Shown here piece by piece: positions 18,936-27,233 of a stretch of 33,503 nt of DNA. Under the pieces are notes generated by a model. It was not told the origin of the DNA. It made no database searches and worked only from the letters and a program-made list of their open reading frames with translations. Position numbers and translations under genes: made by a program. How positions within the stretch are numbered: the first letter of the stretch is position 1; every line of letters begins with the position of its first letter. This stretch comes from Actinomyces sp. (GTDB taxonomy: Bacteria > Actinomycetota > Actinomycetes > Actinomycetales > Actinomycetaceae): contig NZ_JAUMUL010000028.1 of NCBI RefSeq assembly GCF_030530635.1, positions 7,065-40,567 on the forward strand. The letters run 5' to 3'.

Positions 18936-20312
18936 TCAATCACCGTGGGCTGAGGTCTCGAACAGCAGATTGACCTGGTCGTTGTAACTGTTCAGCGTGG
19001 ACGCCGATACCCGGTCCACCCAGACGGCGTCCACCGCCGGCGTAATGATCGCGTTGACGTCGGCGCCGAAGTAGGTCAGCGGGAAGAAGAAAGTCTGCCC
19101 GCCCTCATCCAGGTGCACGGTGAACGGCTCGGTTGACAGGCCGGTCTTCTCGAACACCTCTATGGCCTTCTCCGTGGAGGAGGAGATCGCCGGGAACACG
19201 ATGCCGTAGGAGGCGACGATGTCCTGTGCCTCGGCCGTGCCCAGGAAGGCCACCCACTGGCTGGCCAGATCGATCTTGTCGGAGTCCTTGACGATCGAGT
19301 CGCCCAGCCCGTTGAACAGCGAGGCGCGGTTGCCGTTCGGACCGATCGGGGTCGGGGCGATACCGACATTGATGTCCAGGCCGGCGAAGGTGTTGAACAT
19401 CCACGCCCCGTGAATCGCCATGGCAATGGATCCGGAGCCGAGCTGGATGTCCGTGCTCGTCGCATCCGAGAAAGCGCCGTTGGGGTTCAAGTAGCCCTTG
19501 TCCACCAGGCCGAAGTACCAATCCAGGGTGCGCTGGAAATCCGGGTCGTCATAACGGTAACGGGTGCCCCAGGTCTCCTTGTCCGTGTAGTGCCAGTCCC
19601 CCACCGTGGCGGTGAAGGGACTCCACTGGGTCTGCCCGTCATTGGAACCGGAGTCCTGTATGCCCAGGCCGTATACCTTCACGTGCTTGGGGTCGAAGCC
19701 CTCCTCATCGCCGCGAACACCGTTGCGGTCCACGGTGAGACGGGCGAGTATGCGCTCGAAAGTGCCGCCGTCGTCGGGGTTCCACTGGCAGGTCTGGATC
19801 TCCTCCTCGGAGATACCCGCCTCGGCCAGCATGTCCTGGTTGTAGAACAGCGCCACGGTGTCCCAGTCCTTGGGGCAGCCGTACTGGTGGCCGTCATCCC
19901 CCTTCCACAGGTCCAGCAGGCCCTCCTGAAAGGCTGACTCGTCGACGCCGGACCAGGCGGGCTGCTCATCAAGCGGAACCAGCACGTCCAGGTCGACGAA
20001 CTGGGCGAACCTGGCGATGTGATCGACGAATACGTCCGGGCCGGTACCGGCAATGAAGCCGGCCGTCAACTTGGTCCAGTAGTCACCCCAGCCGATCTGG
20101 GTGATGTTGACGGTGATGCCCGTCTTCTCCTTGAAACGCTCGGCGCAGGCCGCGTAGGCGGGTTCCTGGCTGGCGTCCCACATCCAGTAGTCGATGGTGT
20201 TGGACCTCGTGTGCTTATCACCGCCGGAGCAGGCCGCCAGCGTGAGTGCCGTGGCGCCGGCGAACGCGCCGGTGAGCAGGCCTCGGCGGGTGAGCATGAG
20301 CTTGTGGTTCAT
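18936..20312 (-). CDS. Sugar ABC transporter substrate-binding lipoprotein
   Basis: An extracellular solute-binding protein (family 1) of 458 residues. The N-terminus carries a twin-arginine-like signal (LTRRGLLTG, Arg9-Arg10), a hydrophobic stretch, and a lipobox ending LAAC with the lipidated Cys28, so it is probably a Tat-exported lipoprotein. The body has the usual motifs, for example GTGPDVFVDH and GSIAMAIHGAW. The ATG at 20312 is fixed by the signal peptide. It is the last gene of the alpha-galactosidase operon, 8 nt after the permease. The likely ligand is an alpha-galactoside such as melibiose, raffinose or stachyose, inferred from the enzyme at the head of the operon. Confidence 0.9.
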   Translation of the reverse strand: MNHKLMLTRRGLLTGAFAGATALTLAACSGGDKHTRSNTIDYWMWDASQEPAYAACAERFKEKTGITVNITQIGWGDYWTKLTAGFIAGTGPDVFVDHIARFAQFVDLDVLVPLDEQPAWSGVDESAFQEGLLDLWKGDDGHQYGCPKDWDTVALFYNQDMLAEAGISEEEIQTCQWNPDDGGTFERILARLTVDRNGVRGDEEGFDPKHVKVYGLGIQDSGSNDGQTQWSPFTATVGDWHYTDKETWGTRYRYDDPDFQRTLDWYFGLVDKGYLNPNGAFSDATSTDIQLGSGSIAMAIHGAWMFNTFAGLDINVGIAPTPIGPNGNRASLFNGLGDSIVKDSDKIDLASQWVAFLGTAEAQDIVASYGIVFPAISSSTEKAIEVFEKTGLSTEPFTVHLDEGGQTFFFPLTYFGADVNAIITPAVDAVWVDRVSASTLNSYNDQVNLLFETSAHGD

Positions 20313-20320
20313 CTCGTTCC

Positions 20321-21271
20321 TCACTTGATTCCGGTGAAGCCGATGGAGTTGACGATACGCTTGGCCGCCGCCATGAACAGCAACAGCATGGGCAGGGCGG
20401 CCACGAGTGTGGCGGCCATGAGGCCCGACCAGTCGGTGCCGGAAGTCGGGGCCTGGGCGCGGAAGACGGCGACGGCCACGGTCAGCACGCGCGAGGAGTC
20501 CGTGTAGGACACGAGCAGCGGCCAGAAGTAGTCGTTCCAGGCCGTGATGTAGGTGATGATCGCCAAGGTGGTGATGGGTGCCGCCGCCATCGGCAGGATC
20601 AACTGGAAGAAGACCCGGATCTTCGAGGCGCCGTCGAGCAGGGCGGCCTCCTCCAACTCCCGGGGAATATTCATGAAGAACTGCCGCAGGAAGAACACCG
20701 CGAAGGGCGTCATGAACATGGTCGGCAGGGCCACGCCCAGCAGGTTGTCGATCAGCCCGATCTGCTTGACCAACACAAAGTTGGGCAGCAGCGTGAAGAT
20801 CGACGGCACCATAAGAGCAGCCAGGAACAGGGTGAACACGGCGTCCCGGCCGCGCCAACGCAGGCGCGAGAAGGAGTAGGCCGCCATGGCGGAGAAGAAC
20901 ACCTGTCCGGCGGTAACCAGCGTGGACACGATCACCGAGTTGCGCAGGTAGATCCAGAAGTTCATGGAGGCGCCGGAGCCGCCGTCGGCCAGGGCCTCCT
21001 CGGTTGATTGCATGCCGAACACGCGGGCAAAGCCGCGCAGGTTGAAGTCGACCGGCAGAATAGAGGTGGGATCGGAGGTGATCCCGGCGTTGGAGGACAG
21101 GGCCGTACGCAGGACCCAGTAGAAGGGCAGGATCGTGATGATCATGACCAGGGCCATGAAGATCCAGGCGATCACCCGGCCGACGGACACGCCCTGCTTG
21201 CCCGCCCGACCGCCGGAGGTCTCAGGACTGTTGGTAGCGGGAGCGGCGCCGGTGGTGGCGAGAGTGCTCAT
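20321..21271 (-). CDS. Sugar ABC transporter permease (MalG-type)
   Basis: An integral membrane subunit of 316 residues with about six hydrophobic segments. The cytoplasmic EAA loop, which contacts the ATPase, reads ELEEAALLDGASKIRVFF. The N-terminal 30 residues are a low-complexity Ala/Ser/Gly tail. The ATG at 21271 follows AGAGGA, and an upstream in-frame GTG is not favoured. It lies 16 nt after the first permease and 8 nt before the binding protein. Sequence type is the carbohydrate uptake CUT1 class. Confidence 0.9.
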   Translation of the reverse strand: MSTLATTGAAPATNSPETSGGRAGKQGVSVGRVIAWIFMALVMIITILPFYWVLRTALSSNAGITSDPTSILPVDFNLRGFARVFGMQSTEEALADGGSGASMNFWIYLRNSVIVSTLVTAGQVFFSAMAAYSFSRLRWRGRDAVFTLFLAALMVPSIFTLLPNFVLVKQIGLIDNLLGVALPTMFMTPFAVFFLRQFFMNIPRELEEAALLDGASKIRVFFQLILPMAAAPITTLAIITYITAWNDYFWPLLVSYTDSSRVLTVAVAVFRAQAPTSGTDWSGLMAATLVAALPMLLLFMAAAKRIVNSIGFTGIK

Positions 21272-21287
21272 GGTTCGTTTGTTCCTC

Positions 21288-22196
21288 TCAGTCCAGGTCC
21301 GTCTCACCCGCACGGGTCATGCGGTACTGAAGAATCGTGATCGCTGCCAGCACAATGAGCAGCCCCACCGCCATGGCGGAGGCATAGCCGAACTGGAAGC
21401 GGCTGAAGGCCATGTCGTAGATGTAGTACTGCAGCACGCGGCTGGCGTTTACCGGACCACCCTGGGTGGTCACCGAAACCGTGTCGAATACCTGGAAGGA
21501 CCCGATCATCGTCATGATCAGGACCAGCGCCAGGATGGGGCGCAGCAGCGGCACCGTGATCTTCCAGAACATGGTCCACTCACTGGCGCCGTCCATTTTG
21601 CCGGCCTCGTAGACGGTGCCCGGGATCGACTGCAATCCGGCGAAGATCAGCAGGGCCGTGTACCCCACGTGGCGCCAAACGTTGATCACGGCGATGGTGG
21701 GGATGGCCAGGGCGGAGGAGAAGAAGTTGACGTTCTCCCCGGTGATGGCGGAGATGATCTCGTTGGAGATGCCCAGGGTGTTGTCCAGGATCCACAGCCA
21801 CAGCATGGCAACCACGACGTTGGACACCAGGTAGGGGGTCAACACGATTGAGCGCACCAGCGTCGACTGGGTCAGCCGCTGCATGAGCACGGCGATCACC
21901 AGGGCGAGCACGGTCTGGAGACCGATATTGATCACCACGTACTCAAGCGTGACCCGTACGGCGTTCCAGAAGATGGAATCGCCGATCATGCGTTGGTAGT
22001 TGGCCAGGCCGGTGAACTGCTCCGGGGTCAGCAGGTTGTACTCGGTGAAGGACAGCCAGATGCCCCGGATCAGGGGCCAGATGTAGAAGGCGATCAGACC
22101 GATGCCGGCGGGAATGATGAAGGCGATGCCGAGCAGGCGATCATCCTTCAGTTTCCTGCGCAGCGCCGGCGCCATCGCGGCGTTTGCTGTGGACAT
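21288..22196 (-). CDS. Sugar ABC transporter permease (MalF-type)
   Basis: An integral membrane subunit of 302 residues. The first hydrophobic segment is GIAFIIPAGIGLIAFYIWPL and five more follow. The EAA loop reads YEAGKMDGASEWTMFWKITVPLL. It pairs with the MalG-type permease downstream. The ATG follows GGAG-containing sequence (AACGGAGCG). A 104-nt gap with a stem-loop separates it from the alpha-galactosidase gene. No ATP-binding subunit is encoded nearby, so a shared MsiK/UgpC-type ATPase encoded elsewhere is presumably used. Confidence 0.9.
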   Translation of the reverse strand: MSTANAAMAPALRRKLKDDRLLGIAFIIPAGIGLIAFYIWPLIRGIWLSFTEYNLLTPEQFTGLANYQRMIGDSIFWNAVRVTLEYVVINIGLQTVLALVIAVLMQRLTQSTLVRSIVLTPYLVSNVVVAMLWLWILDNTLGISNEIISAITGENVNFFSSALAIPTIAVINVWRHVGYTALLIFAGLQSIPGTVYEAGKMDGASEWTMFWKITVPLLRPILALVLIMTMIGSFQVFDTVSVTTQGGPVNASRVLQYYIYDMAFSRFQFGYASAMAVGLLIVLAAITILQYRMTRAGETDLD

Positions 22197-22258
22197 GGGC
22201 GGTGAGCGCTCCGTTCTTATTGGGGATTTCGATGACGGTTCGAAGCTGAATGGGAGGT

Positions 22259-22298
22259 GCCGGTCGAGCCGTCCCGATCAGGCGGCGGCCCGACCGGC
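22259..22298 (-). other. Stem-loop between alpha-galactosidase and permease genes
   Basis: Arms 22259-22270 and 22287-22298 pair over 12 positions with one G-U wobble in the minus-strand transcript, around a 16-nt loop. It begins 3 nt after the alpha-galactosidase stop. With no T-tract it probably acts as a partial terminator or mRNA stabiliser that sets the ratio of enzyme to transporter. Confidence 0.55.
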
Positions 22299-22300
22299 CT

Positions 22301-24484
22301 TCACACGGCGGTGACGCGCACCAGCAGCGTATGGTCCGGGTGAATGACCGGCAGCGACAGCCCGGTGGACACCAGGTAGGAGCCGGGCAGAACGATGCCC
22401 TCCGGACGGGTCCAGGCGGCCTCATAAACGTGCCCCTCATACAGTGGCGCTGCCAGCCGCACCCGGTAGCTGCGCTCACGGTCCAGGCCGGGTAGAGGCC
22501 GCGGCGCGCCGGGCCAAGTGAGCGCCTGCCCCAGAGCGGTCAGCCCGTACAGGGCGTCGGAGCGGTCGGGGGCGACCACCCCTTGGACGCGCACGGCATC
22601 CTCCTCATCGACGTCGGCGTGGACGACGGTGCCGGCATGCAGCAGGGGGCGCAACTGCTTGTGCAGGGCGATCAGCTCGGCCAGGCCGCGCTTATCGGCG
22701 TCGGTGGCACTCAGCAGGTCCCACTCGACGCCCATATGGCCCCACAGCGCCGTGGCCGCCCGGAAGGAGACGTCCAGCATACGCAGGGTGGTGTGGTCGC
22801 GACCGGAGCCCACATGGGTGCCGATCAACTCCGGCGGCAGCAGGGTCGTGGTGCCGCGGTTGATGGCGGTGCGGTCGTGGGCGTCGTTGCAGTCCGAGGT
22901 CCAAACGCGCTGGGTGTGCTCAATGATGCCCAGATCGATGCGGCCGCCGCCGCCGCAGCAGGACTCGATCTCCAGCCCCGGGAAGCGCTCATGCAGGGCG
23001 TCCATGAGCCGGTAGAGGGCGACGGTCTGATCGTGCACGGCCGGGGCACCGTAGCGGGTGCCGAGGTCGGTGTTGGGCGCCATGTGCCCGGCGGCGAGCA
23101 CCGTGGAGTTGTGGTCCCACTTGATGTAGGCGATGTCGAGGCGCTCCACCAAGTCGGCAATGGCCCCGTACAGGTACTCCCAGGCGCCGGGCGCCGTCAG
23201 ATCCAGGACCCGCTGGTGCCGGTGCTCGACGGCGCCGCCGGCACCGTCGGACAGGACCCAGTCGGGGTGGGCGCGAGCCAGGTCGGAGTCCAGGTTGATC
23301 ATCTCCGGCTCGAACCACAGCCCGAACTCCATGCCGAGGGAGCGCACGTGCTCCGCCAGCGGCTCCAGTCCGGTGGGCCAGACCTCCGGGGAGACCTGCC
23401 AGTCCCCCAGGCCGGAGGTGTCGTCGCGCCGGGAACCGAACCAGCCGTCGTCGACGACAAAGCGCTCGATTCCTATTGCCGCGGCCTCGTCGGCCAGAGC
23501 CTTCAGGGTGTCCAGATCGTGGTTGAAGTAGACGGCCTCCCAGACGTTGAGTAGGACGGGGCGGGGCCGAGTCGGGTAGGAGGGCAGCGCGCGCACATGA
23601 GCGTGCGAGCGCGCGGCCAGGGCATCCAGGCCATCCCCCCAGGAGGCCACCAACCAGGGCGTGGTGTAGGACTGTCCGGCACCAAGCACCACTTCACCGG
23701 GCTGGAGCAGCTCCCCCGCGCCCAGCAACCGGTAGCCCTGGGAGGGGTGGGAGGCCAGAGCACGGGTGTTGCCGGACCAGGCGAGGTGGACGCCGTGCAC
23801 CCGGCCGCGGCGCCAACCGAAGCCGGCGGTGCCGGCCACCATCCAGGTGAAGGCATCGTGTCCCGGACGGCCTTCCCAGGACTCGCGCAGCCGGATGCCG
23901 GGAGCGAAGGGCGTGCGCACGGGCTGACGCTCGAAGGCGTGGTGTCCGGTGAAGTCCATCAGCTCGGTGGCGTCGGCGGGCACCGGCAGCACCGGGGTGA
24001 GTTCATCGATCACCAGGGGTGCGGCATCGGGCCCGGCAGTGTCGGCGACCTGGGCTTGCAGGCGCAGCAGTCCGGTGGGCTCCAGCCGCAGCACTGTGGT
24101 CAGCTCAATGCCGTGAATGGTGTCGCGTGCGGTGGAGGTGATCACGTCGGCCGCTCCACCGGGGGCTTCCACGGTCTCGACAGTGTGGCTGACGGTCTGC
24201 GGATGCACGGAGAAGGCCGAGCCGTCCGCGCGGTGCAGCAGGACGGCGGGGCGTGCCGACCAACCCAGATGCGGCAGTGGCAGCACCGGCAGGTCGGGGG
24301 TGGTCCAACTCTGGTTGGAACCGGTGGCCATGGTCTGCGCCAGGCCGACATCGGCGAAGGCCGCGCCTTCGAACCCGCCCAGATCCTCGCCCCAATGGCG
24401 TACCACGGGGTGCCGGTCGGGTAGCAGGCCCACGATGAGCGATGTGCCGCCGCGGCGCAGGTGGACGTTACGGGAATCGGTCAC
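22301..24484 (-). CDS. Alpha-galactosidase, glycoside hydrolase family 36
   Basis: A cytosolic retaining glycosidase of 727 residues that releases galactose from melibiose, raffinose and related sugars. After an N-terminal beta-supersandwich domain the barrel shows FVVDDGWFG, LWFEPEM, the nucleophile motif YIKWDHN with Asp457, ESCCGGGGRIDLG, and the acid/base SDCND with Asp531. This set is diagnostic of GH36. There is no signal peptide, so the substrate must be imported, which fits the transporter genes behind it. The GTG at 24484 is chosen because AGGAGA precedes it closely; the longer in-frame start would run through the promoter. It heads the operon. Confidence 0.94.
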   Translation of the reverse strand: MTDSRNVHLRRGGTSLIVGLLPDRHPVVRHWGEDLGGFEGAAFADVGLAQTMATGSNQSWTTPDLPVLPLPHLGWSARPAVLLHRADGSAFSVHPQTVSHTVETVEAPGGAADVITSTARDTIHGIELTTVLRLEPTGLLRLQAQVADTAGPDAAPLVIDELTPVLPVPADATELMDFTGHHAFERQPVRTPFAPGIRLRESWEGRPGHDAFTWMVAGTAGFGWRRGRVHGVHLAWSGNTRALASHPSQGYRLLGAGELLQPGEVVLGAGQSYTTPWLVASWGDGLDALAARSHAHVRALPSYPTRPRPVLLNVWEAVYFNHDLDTLKALADEAAAIGIERFVVDDGWFGSRRDDTSGLGDWQVSPEVWPTGLEPLAEHVRSLGMEFGLWFEPEMINLDSDLARAHPDWVLSDGAGGAVEHRHQRVLDLTAPGAWEYLYGAIADLVERLDIAYIKWDHNSTVLAAGHMAPNTDLGTRYGAPAVHDQTVALYRLMDALHERFPGLEIESCCGGGGRIDLGIIEHTQRVWTSDCNDAHDRTAINRGTTTLLPPELIGTHVGSGRDHTTLRMLDVSFRAATALWGHMGVEWDLLSATDADKRGLAELIALHKQLRPLLHAGTVVHADVDEEDAVRVQGVVAPDRSDALYGLTALGQALTWPGAPRPLPGLDRERSYRVRLAAPLYEGHVYEAAWTRPEGIVLPGSYLVSTGLSLPVIHPDHTLLVRVTAV

Positions 24485-24577
24485 GGCGTCTCCTTCGACT
24501 TGTCTCAATCCACGGCTGGGATCGTGCGGGCATCCCCGTGCGATGACCGCTGTGGCACGGCCCGGGGCGCGGATTAT

Positions 24578-24621
24578 TTTATAGTCGAAGAAATGGGTGG
24601 CGTCAAACATGCACGCGCATG
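24578..24621 (-). promoter_or_regulatory. Near-consensus promoter of the alpha-galactosidase operon, with adjacent dyad
   Basis: On the minus strand -35 TTGACG (24606-24601), a 17-nt spacer and -10 TATAAA (24583-24578, within TATAAAATAAT) make the best sigma-70-type promoter in the window. The leader to the GTG is about 85 nt. Just upstream of the -35 lies CATGC-N4-GCATG (24608-24621), a possible operator. No dedicated regulator gene is adjacent. Confidence 0.8.
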
Positions 24622-24631
24622 CGGACGCACA

Positions 24632-24660
24632 GGCGGTGTCGATCCGCCGCGTCCACGGCG
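24632..24660 (-). terminator. Alternative GC hairpins after guaB3
   Basis: Two overlapping, mutually exclusive hairpins lie just past the guaB3 stop: GGCGG-N7-CCGCC (24632-24648) and CGCCG-N6-CGGCG (24645-24660). They lack a T-tract. They may separate guaB3 transcription from the alpha-galactosidase promoter directly downstream. Confidence 0.4.
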
Positions 24661-24665
24661 CTTAG

Positions 24666-25790
24666 TCAGCTCGGCTCGTAGGGGGCGACGACGATCTCGA
24701 CGCGCTGCAGCTCCTTGACGTCGGCGTAGCCGGTGGTGGCGAGTGTGCGGCGCAGGGCGCCCATGAGGTTCAGGGTGCCGTCGGCACGGTCCGAGGGGCC
24801 GGAGAGGATCTGTTCCATGGTGCCGACTGTGCCGACGTGGCTGCGATAGCCGCGGGGCAGCCGCTCGTGGCGGGCCTCGGCACCCCAGTGGTAGCCGCCG
24901 CCGGGGGCCTCCTGGGCGCGGGCGAGGGCGGCGCCGAGCATGACGGCGTCGGCGCCGCAGGCAATGGCCTTGACGACGTCGCCGGAGTTGCCTACCGACC
25001 CGTCGGCGATCACGTGCACATAACGCCCGCCGGATTCGTCCATGTAGTCACGCCGGGCGGCGGCGACGTCGGCGACGGCGGTGGCCATGGGCATGTGCAG
25101 GCCGAGAACCTGACGCACGGAGGATGAGGCACCACCGCCCTGGCCGACAAGCACGCCCGCAGCTCCGGTGCGCATCAGGTGCAGGGCGGCGGTGTAGGTG
25201 GTTACGCCGCCGACCACCACGGGCACGTCCAGTTCGTAGATGAAGCGCTTGAGGTTGAGGGGCTCGACCGAACCGGACACGTGCTCGGCGGAGACCACCG
25301 AGCCGCGGATGACCAGGAGATCGACACCGGCGTCCACGACGGTGCGCCAGTGCCGCTGGGTCTGCGAGGGACTGAGCCGTCCGGCTACGACGACGCCGGC
25401 CTGCCGGATCTGTTCAAGACGGGAGACGATGAGTTCGGGCCGCACCGGCGGGAGGTAGACCTCCTGCAGCACGGCGGTGGCCTGCTCGGGCGCGGCGGAG
25501 CGAATGCGCTCCAGTGCCGGCGCCGGATCCTCGTAGCGGGTCCACAGCCCCTCCAGATCCAGTACGCCGATGCCGCCGAGCCGTCCAACCAGAATCGCCG
25601 TCTCGGGGCTCATCACCGAGTCCATGGGTGAGGCCATCACCGGCAGGTCCACGTGGTAGGCGTCTACCTGCCAGTCGACGCGCACATCCCGCACGTCGCG
25701 GGTGCGGCGCGCCGGGACCAGCGCAATGTCGTCGAAGGAATAGGCCTGGCGGGCGCGCTTGTCCCGCCCTATCTCAATCTCACCGCTCAT
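24666..25790 (-). CDS. GuaB3-family IMP dehydrogenase-related protein
   Basis: A 374-residue TIM-barrel protein of the IMPDH/GMPR superfamily. Recognisable parts are AYSFDDIALVPARRT (16-30), MASPMDSVMSPE (52-63), GGVTTYTAA, HVIADGSVGNSGDVVKAIACGADAVMLG and the flap-like RGYRSHVGTVG. The CBS domains of true IMPDH are missing. In place of the catalytic GSICTTR loop it has GQGGGASSSVRQVLG (216-230), with no cysteine; the only cysteine is Cys278. Such proteins are widespread in actinobacteria beside guaB, and their reaction is less certain than that of GuaB. The ATG at 25790 has no ribosome site but lies 7 nt after TACGAT, so the transcript may be leaderless. A Met three codons earlier is an alternative start. 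Confidence 0.88.
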   Translation of the reverse strand: MSGEIEIGRDKRARQAYSFDDIALVPARRTRDVRDVRVDWQVDAYHVDLPVMASPMDSVMSPETAILVGRLGGIGVLDLEGLWTRYEDPAPALERIRSAAPEQATAVLQEVYLPPVRPELIVSRLEQIRQAGVVVAGRLSPSQTQRHWRTVVDAGVDLLVIRGSVVSAEHVSGSVEPLNLKRFIYELDVPVVVGGVTTYTAALHLMRTGAAGVLVGQGGGASSSVRQVLGLHMPMATAVADVAAARRDYMDESGGRYVHVIADGSVGNSGDVVKAIACGADAVMLGAALARAQEAPGGGYHWGAEARHERLPRGYRSHVGTVGTMEQILSGPSDRADGTLNLMGALRRTLATTGYADVKELQRVEIVVAPYEPS

Positions 25791-25797
25791 GAAGAGC

Positions 25798-25803
25798 ATC
25801 GTA
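25798..25803 (-). promoter_or_regulatory. Candidate -10 for a leaderless guaB3 transcript
   Basis: TACGAT (minus strand) ends 7 nt before the ATG, so transcription would begin at or next to the start codon. No ribosome site is present. The same TACGATGCT occurs before guaB. No convincing -35 is seen. Confidence 0.5.
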
Positions 25804-25925
25804 GCGAGCACACTCGGGACGGCGAGATACGCCGTCCGCCGGTGTCGACGGCTGTCAGCAGCCGTTTGGGCGTAGACCAGGCGATCAGGCCGCAGCGGCG
25901 CCCAGGGGCTGCCCCGGGCCGGAGG

Positions 25926-26045
25926 TGTCACAATCGCTGACAAACACCGGCTGCCGGCTTGAACACGCACCGGCGAACGTTGTAATTCCAATGACACGCA
26001 GCGCGTGCGGGGACGCCGCTGAGCCGTTTGTCATCGATTTTGACA
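25926..26045. repeat. Paired TGTCA-N7-TGACA dyads, inverted, 100 bp apart
   Basis: TGTCACAATCGCTGACAAAC (25926-25945) recurs on the minus strand at 26045-26026 with 18 of 20 bases identical. Each copy is itself a 5-7-5 dyad, TGTCA-N7-TGACA. The two copies start exactly 100 bp apart and frame a locally AT-richer 80 bp. They could be operators acting on guaB3, 135 nt away, or ends of a small element. No protein is evident between them. Confidence 0.65.
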
Positions 26046-26127
26046 GTCCGCCCGGCACGTGCACCGGTTTGCCCGCCCCCGTGCCGGCACTGACCGCCGG
26101 CCTGGACCGGCCCCGGGCACGCCACAA

Positions 26128-26263
26128 ACACGACTTCACCTCTCAAACACGGGTTCTCCTCAGACACACGAGTTTCGGAGCTTTGCAGGTGCAAGACACG
26201 TGTAAACCTCCAAAACTCGTGCGTCTGGGGGCAAACACGTGTGCGTGGCGGTTACGCGCGTGC
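26128..26263. repeat. Inverted pair of degenerate tandem arrays, CGTGT core, 19-bp period
   Basis: ACACG starts at 26128, 26147 and 26166 in exact 19-bp steps. On the other side of the centre, CGTGT/CGTGC starts at 26199, 26218 and 26238 (steps of 19 and 20), with a fainter unit near 26257-26263. The innermost units form a 20-nt inverted repeat (26161-26180 with 26208-26227, 18 of 20) around an ACACGTGT palindrome. The minus-strand units of the left array read roughly NCGTGTTTGAGAGGTGAA. It lies in the 25804-26421 gap, which shows no credible gene. Confidence 0.8.
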
Positions 26264-26321
26264 ATGACGCCGCTCACGGAGGCGGGCGCCATCAAGGCGG
26301 CGGGCGCCTGGCCGCCATATC

Positions 26322-26357
26322 TACCGATCTGGGCACGTAACTTCTACCGATCTCAGC
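26322..26357 (-). repeat. 23-bp repeat, second locus
   Basis: TACCGATCTGGGCACGTAAC plus TTC (26322-26344) is followed directly by a second, partial unit TACCGATCTCAGCGCA. The 23-bp unit matches, at 19 of 23 positions, the reverse complement of the tandem units at 33287-33343. It lies 65 nt before the exonuclease start. Confidence 0.75.
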
Positions 26358-26421
26358 GCAGGGGGTGTGCGGGGCCGGCGGCCCGCTTTTCGTGTCGGAG
26401 GCCGATGGCACACTCGGTGCC

Positions 26422-27186
26422 ATGAGCCAGCCATCACACCCCGCCCCGGACTCACAGGCAGAATCATGGGCCTTCGGCCCGCTGCTCGGATTCGATACGG
26501 AGACCACCGGGGTCTCCCCCGCCACCGACCGGCTGGTGACGGCGGCGCTCGTCGCTCGCGGCCCGCGCGGCGCGGACGGCGCCCGTACGCAGCGGGTGAC
26601 CACCTGGTTGGCGGACCCGGGCGTGCCCATCCCCGCCTCGGCCGCGGCCGTGCACGGCATCAGCACCGAGCGCGCCCGCGCCGAGGGCCGCCCGGTCGGC
26701 GAGGTGCTGGAGGAGGTGGCCTCCGCGCTGAGCGCAGCCATGTCCGCGGGCACACCCGTGGTCGCCTACAACGCCGCCTACGACCTGACCCTGTTGGAGG
26801 CCGAACTGACCCGGCACCACCTGCCCACCGTGCGCGAACGGCTGGGGCGGGAGCTGGGGCCGGTGGTGGACCCGCTGGTGATCGACCGCCGAGTGGACCG
26901 CTACCGCGGGGGCAAGCGGCGTCTGACGGACTTGTGCGCCTTCTACGGCGTGGACCCGCAGGCGGGCGGCCTGCACACCGCCGAGGTGGATGTAGTCGCC
27001 ACCCTGGATGTACTGGACGCCATGGCCTACGCCCACCCGGAGATCGCCCGCATCCCGCGTGCGGAGCTGATGGCCTGGCAGGCGGCAGCGCACCGCGACT
27101 GGGCGGAGTCATTCAATGAGTTCCTGCGCCGGCGCGGCCGCACGCCCGATGTGGACCCGGCCTGGCCGCTTCCCGATGGCGCGTGA
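26422..27186 (+). CDS. DEDDh-type 3'-5' exonuclease (DnaQ-like)
   Basis: An exonuclease of 254 residues related to the epsilon subunit of DNA polymerase III. All motifs are present: Exo I FDTETTG with Asp25 and Glu27, Exo II AYNAAYDLTLLE with Asp121, and Exo III HTAEVD with His185 and Asp190, which places it in the DEDDh class. It is a stand-alone nuclease domain with no helicase or polymerase fused. The ATG at 26422 precedes the conserved domain by about 20 residues. It converges with guaB, separated by 47 nt. Whether it proofreads or degrades other nucleic acid cannot be told. Confidence 0.9.
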   Translation: MSQPSHPAPDSQAESWAFGPLLGFDTETTGVSPATDRLVTAALVARGPRGADGARTQRVTTWLADPGVPIPASAAAVHGISTERARAEGRPVGEVLEEVASALSAAMSAGTPVVAYNAAYDLTLLEAELTRHHLPTVRERLGRELGPVVDPLVIDRRVDRYRGGKRRLTDLCAFYGVDPQAGGLHTAEVDVVATLDVLDAMAYAHPEIARIPRAELMAWQAAAHRDWAESFNEFLRRRGRTPDVDPAWPLPDGA

Positions 27187-27233
27187 AGCGCCGACTACGG
27201 GTCAGTTCACCAAGACTGGCGCCGCACCCGCGT

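Noticed and set aside
20313..20858. Longer N-terminus for the binding protein
   Set aside because: The extra 180 residues are antigenic-looking shadow sequence of the permease gene in another frame; the Tat-like signal and lipobox fix the start at 20312.
25925..26425. A 166-codon plus-strand open frame between guaB3 and the exonuclease
   Set aside because: It translates across the dyads, the 19-bp array and the 23-bp repeat, with an uneven residue mix and no ribosome site. The repeats explain the sequence better than a gene.
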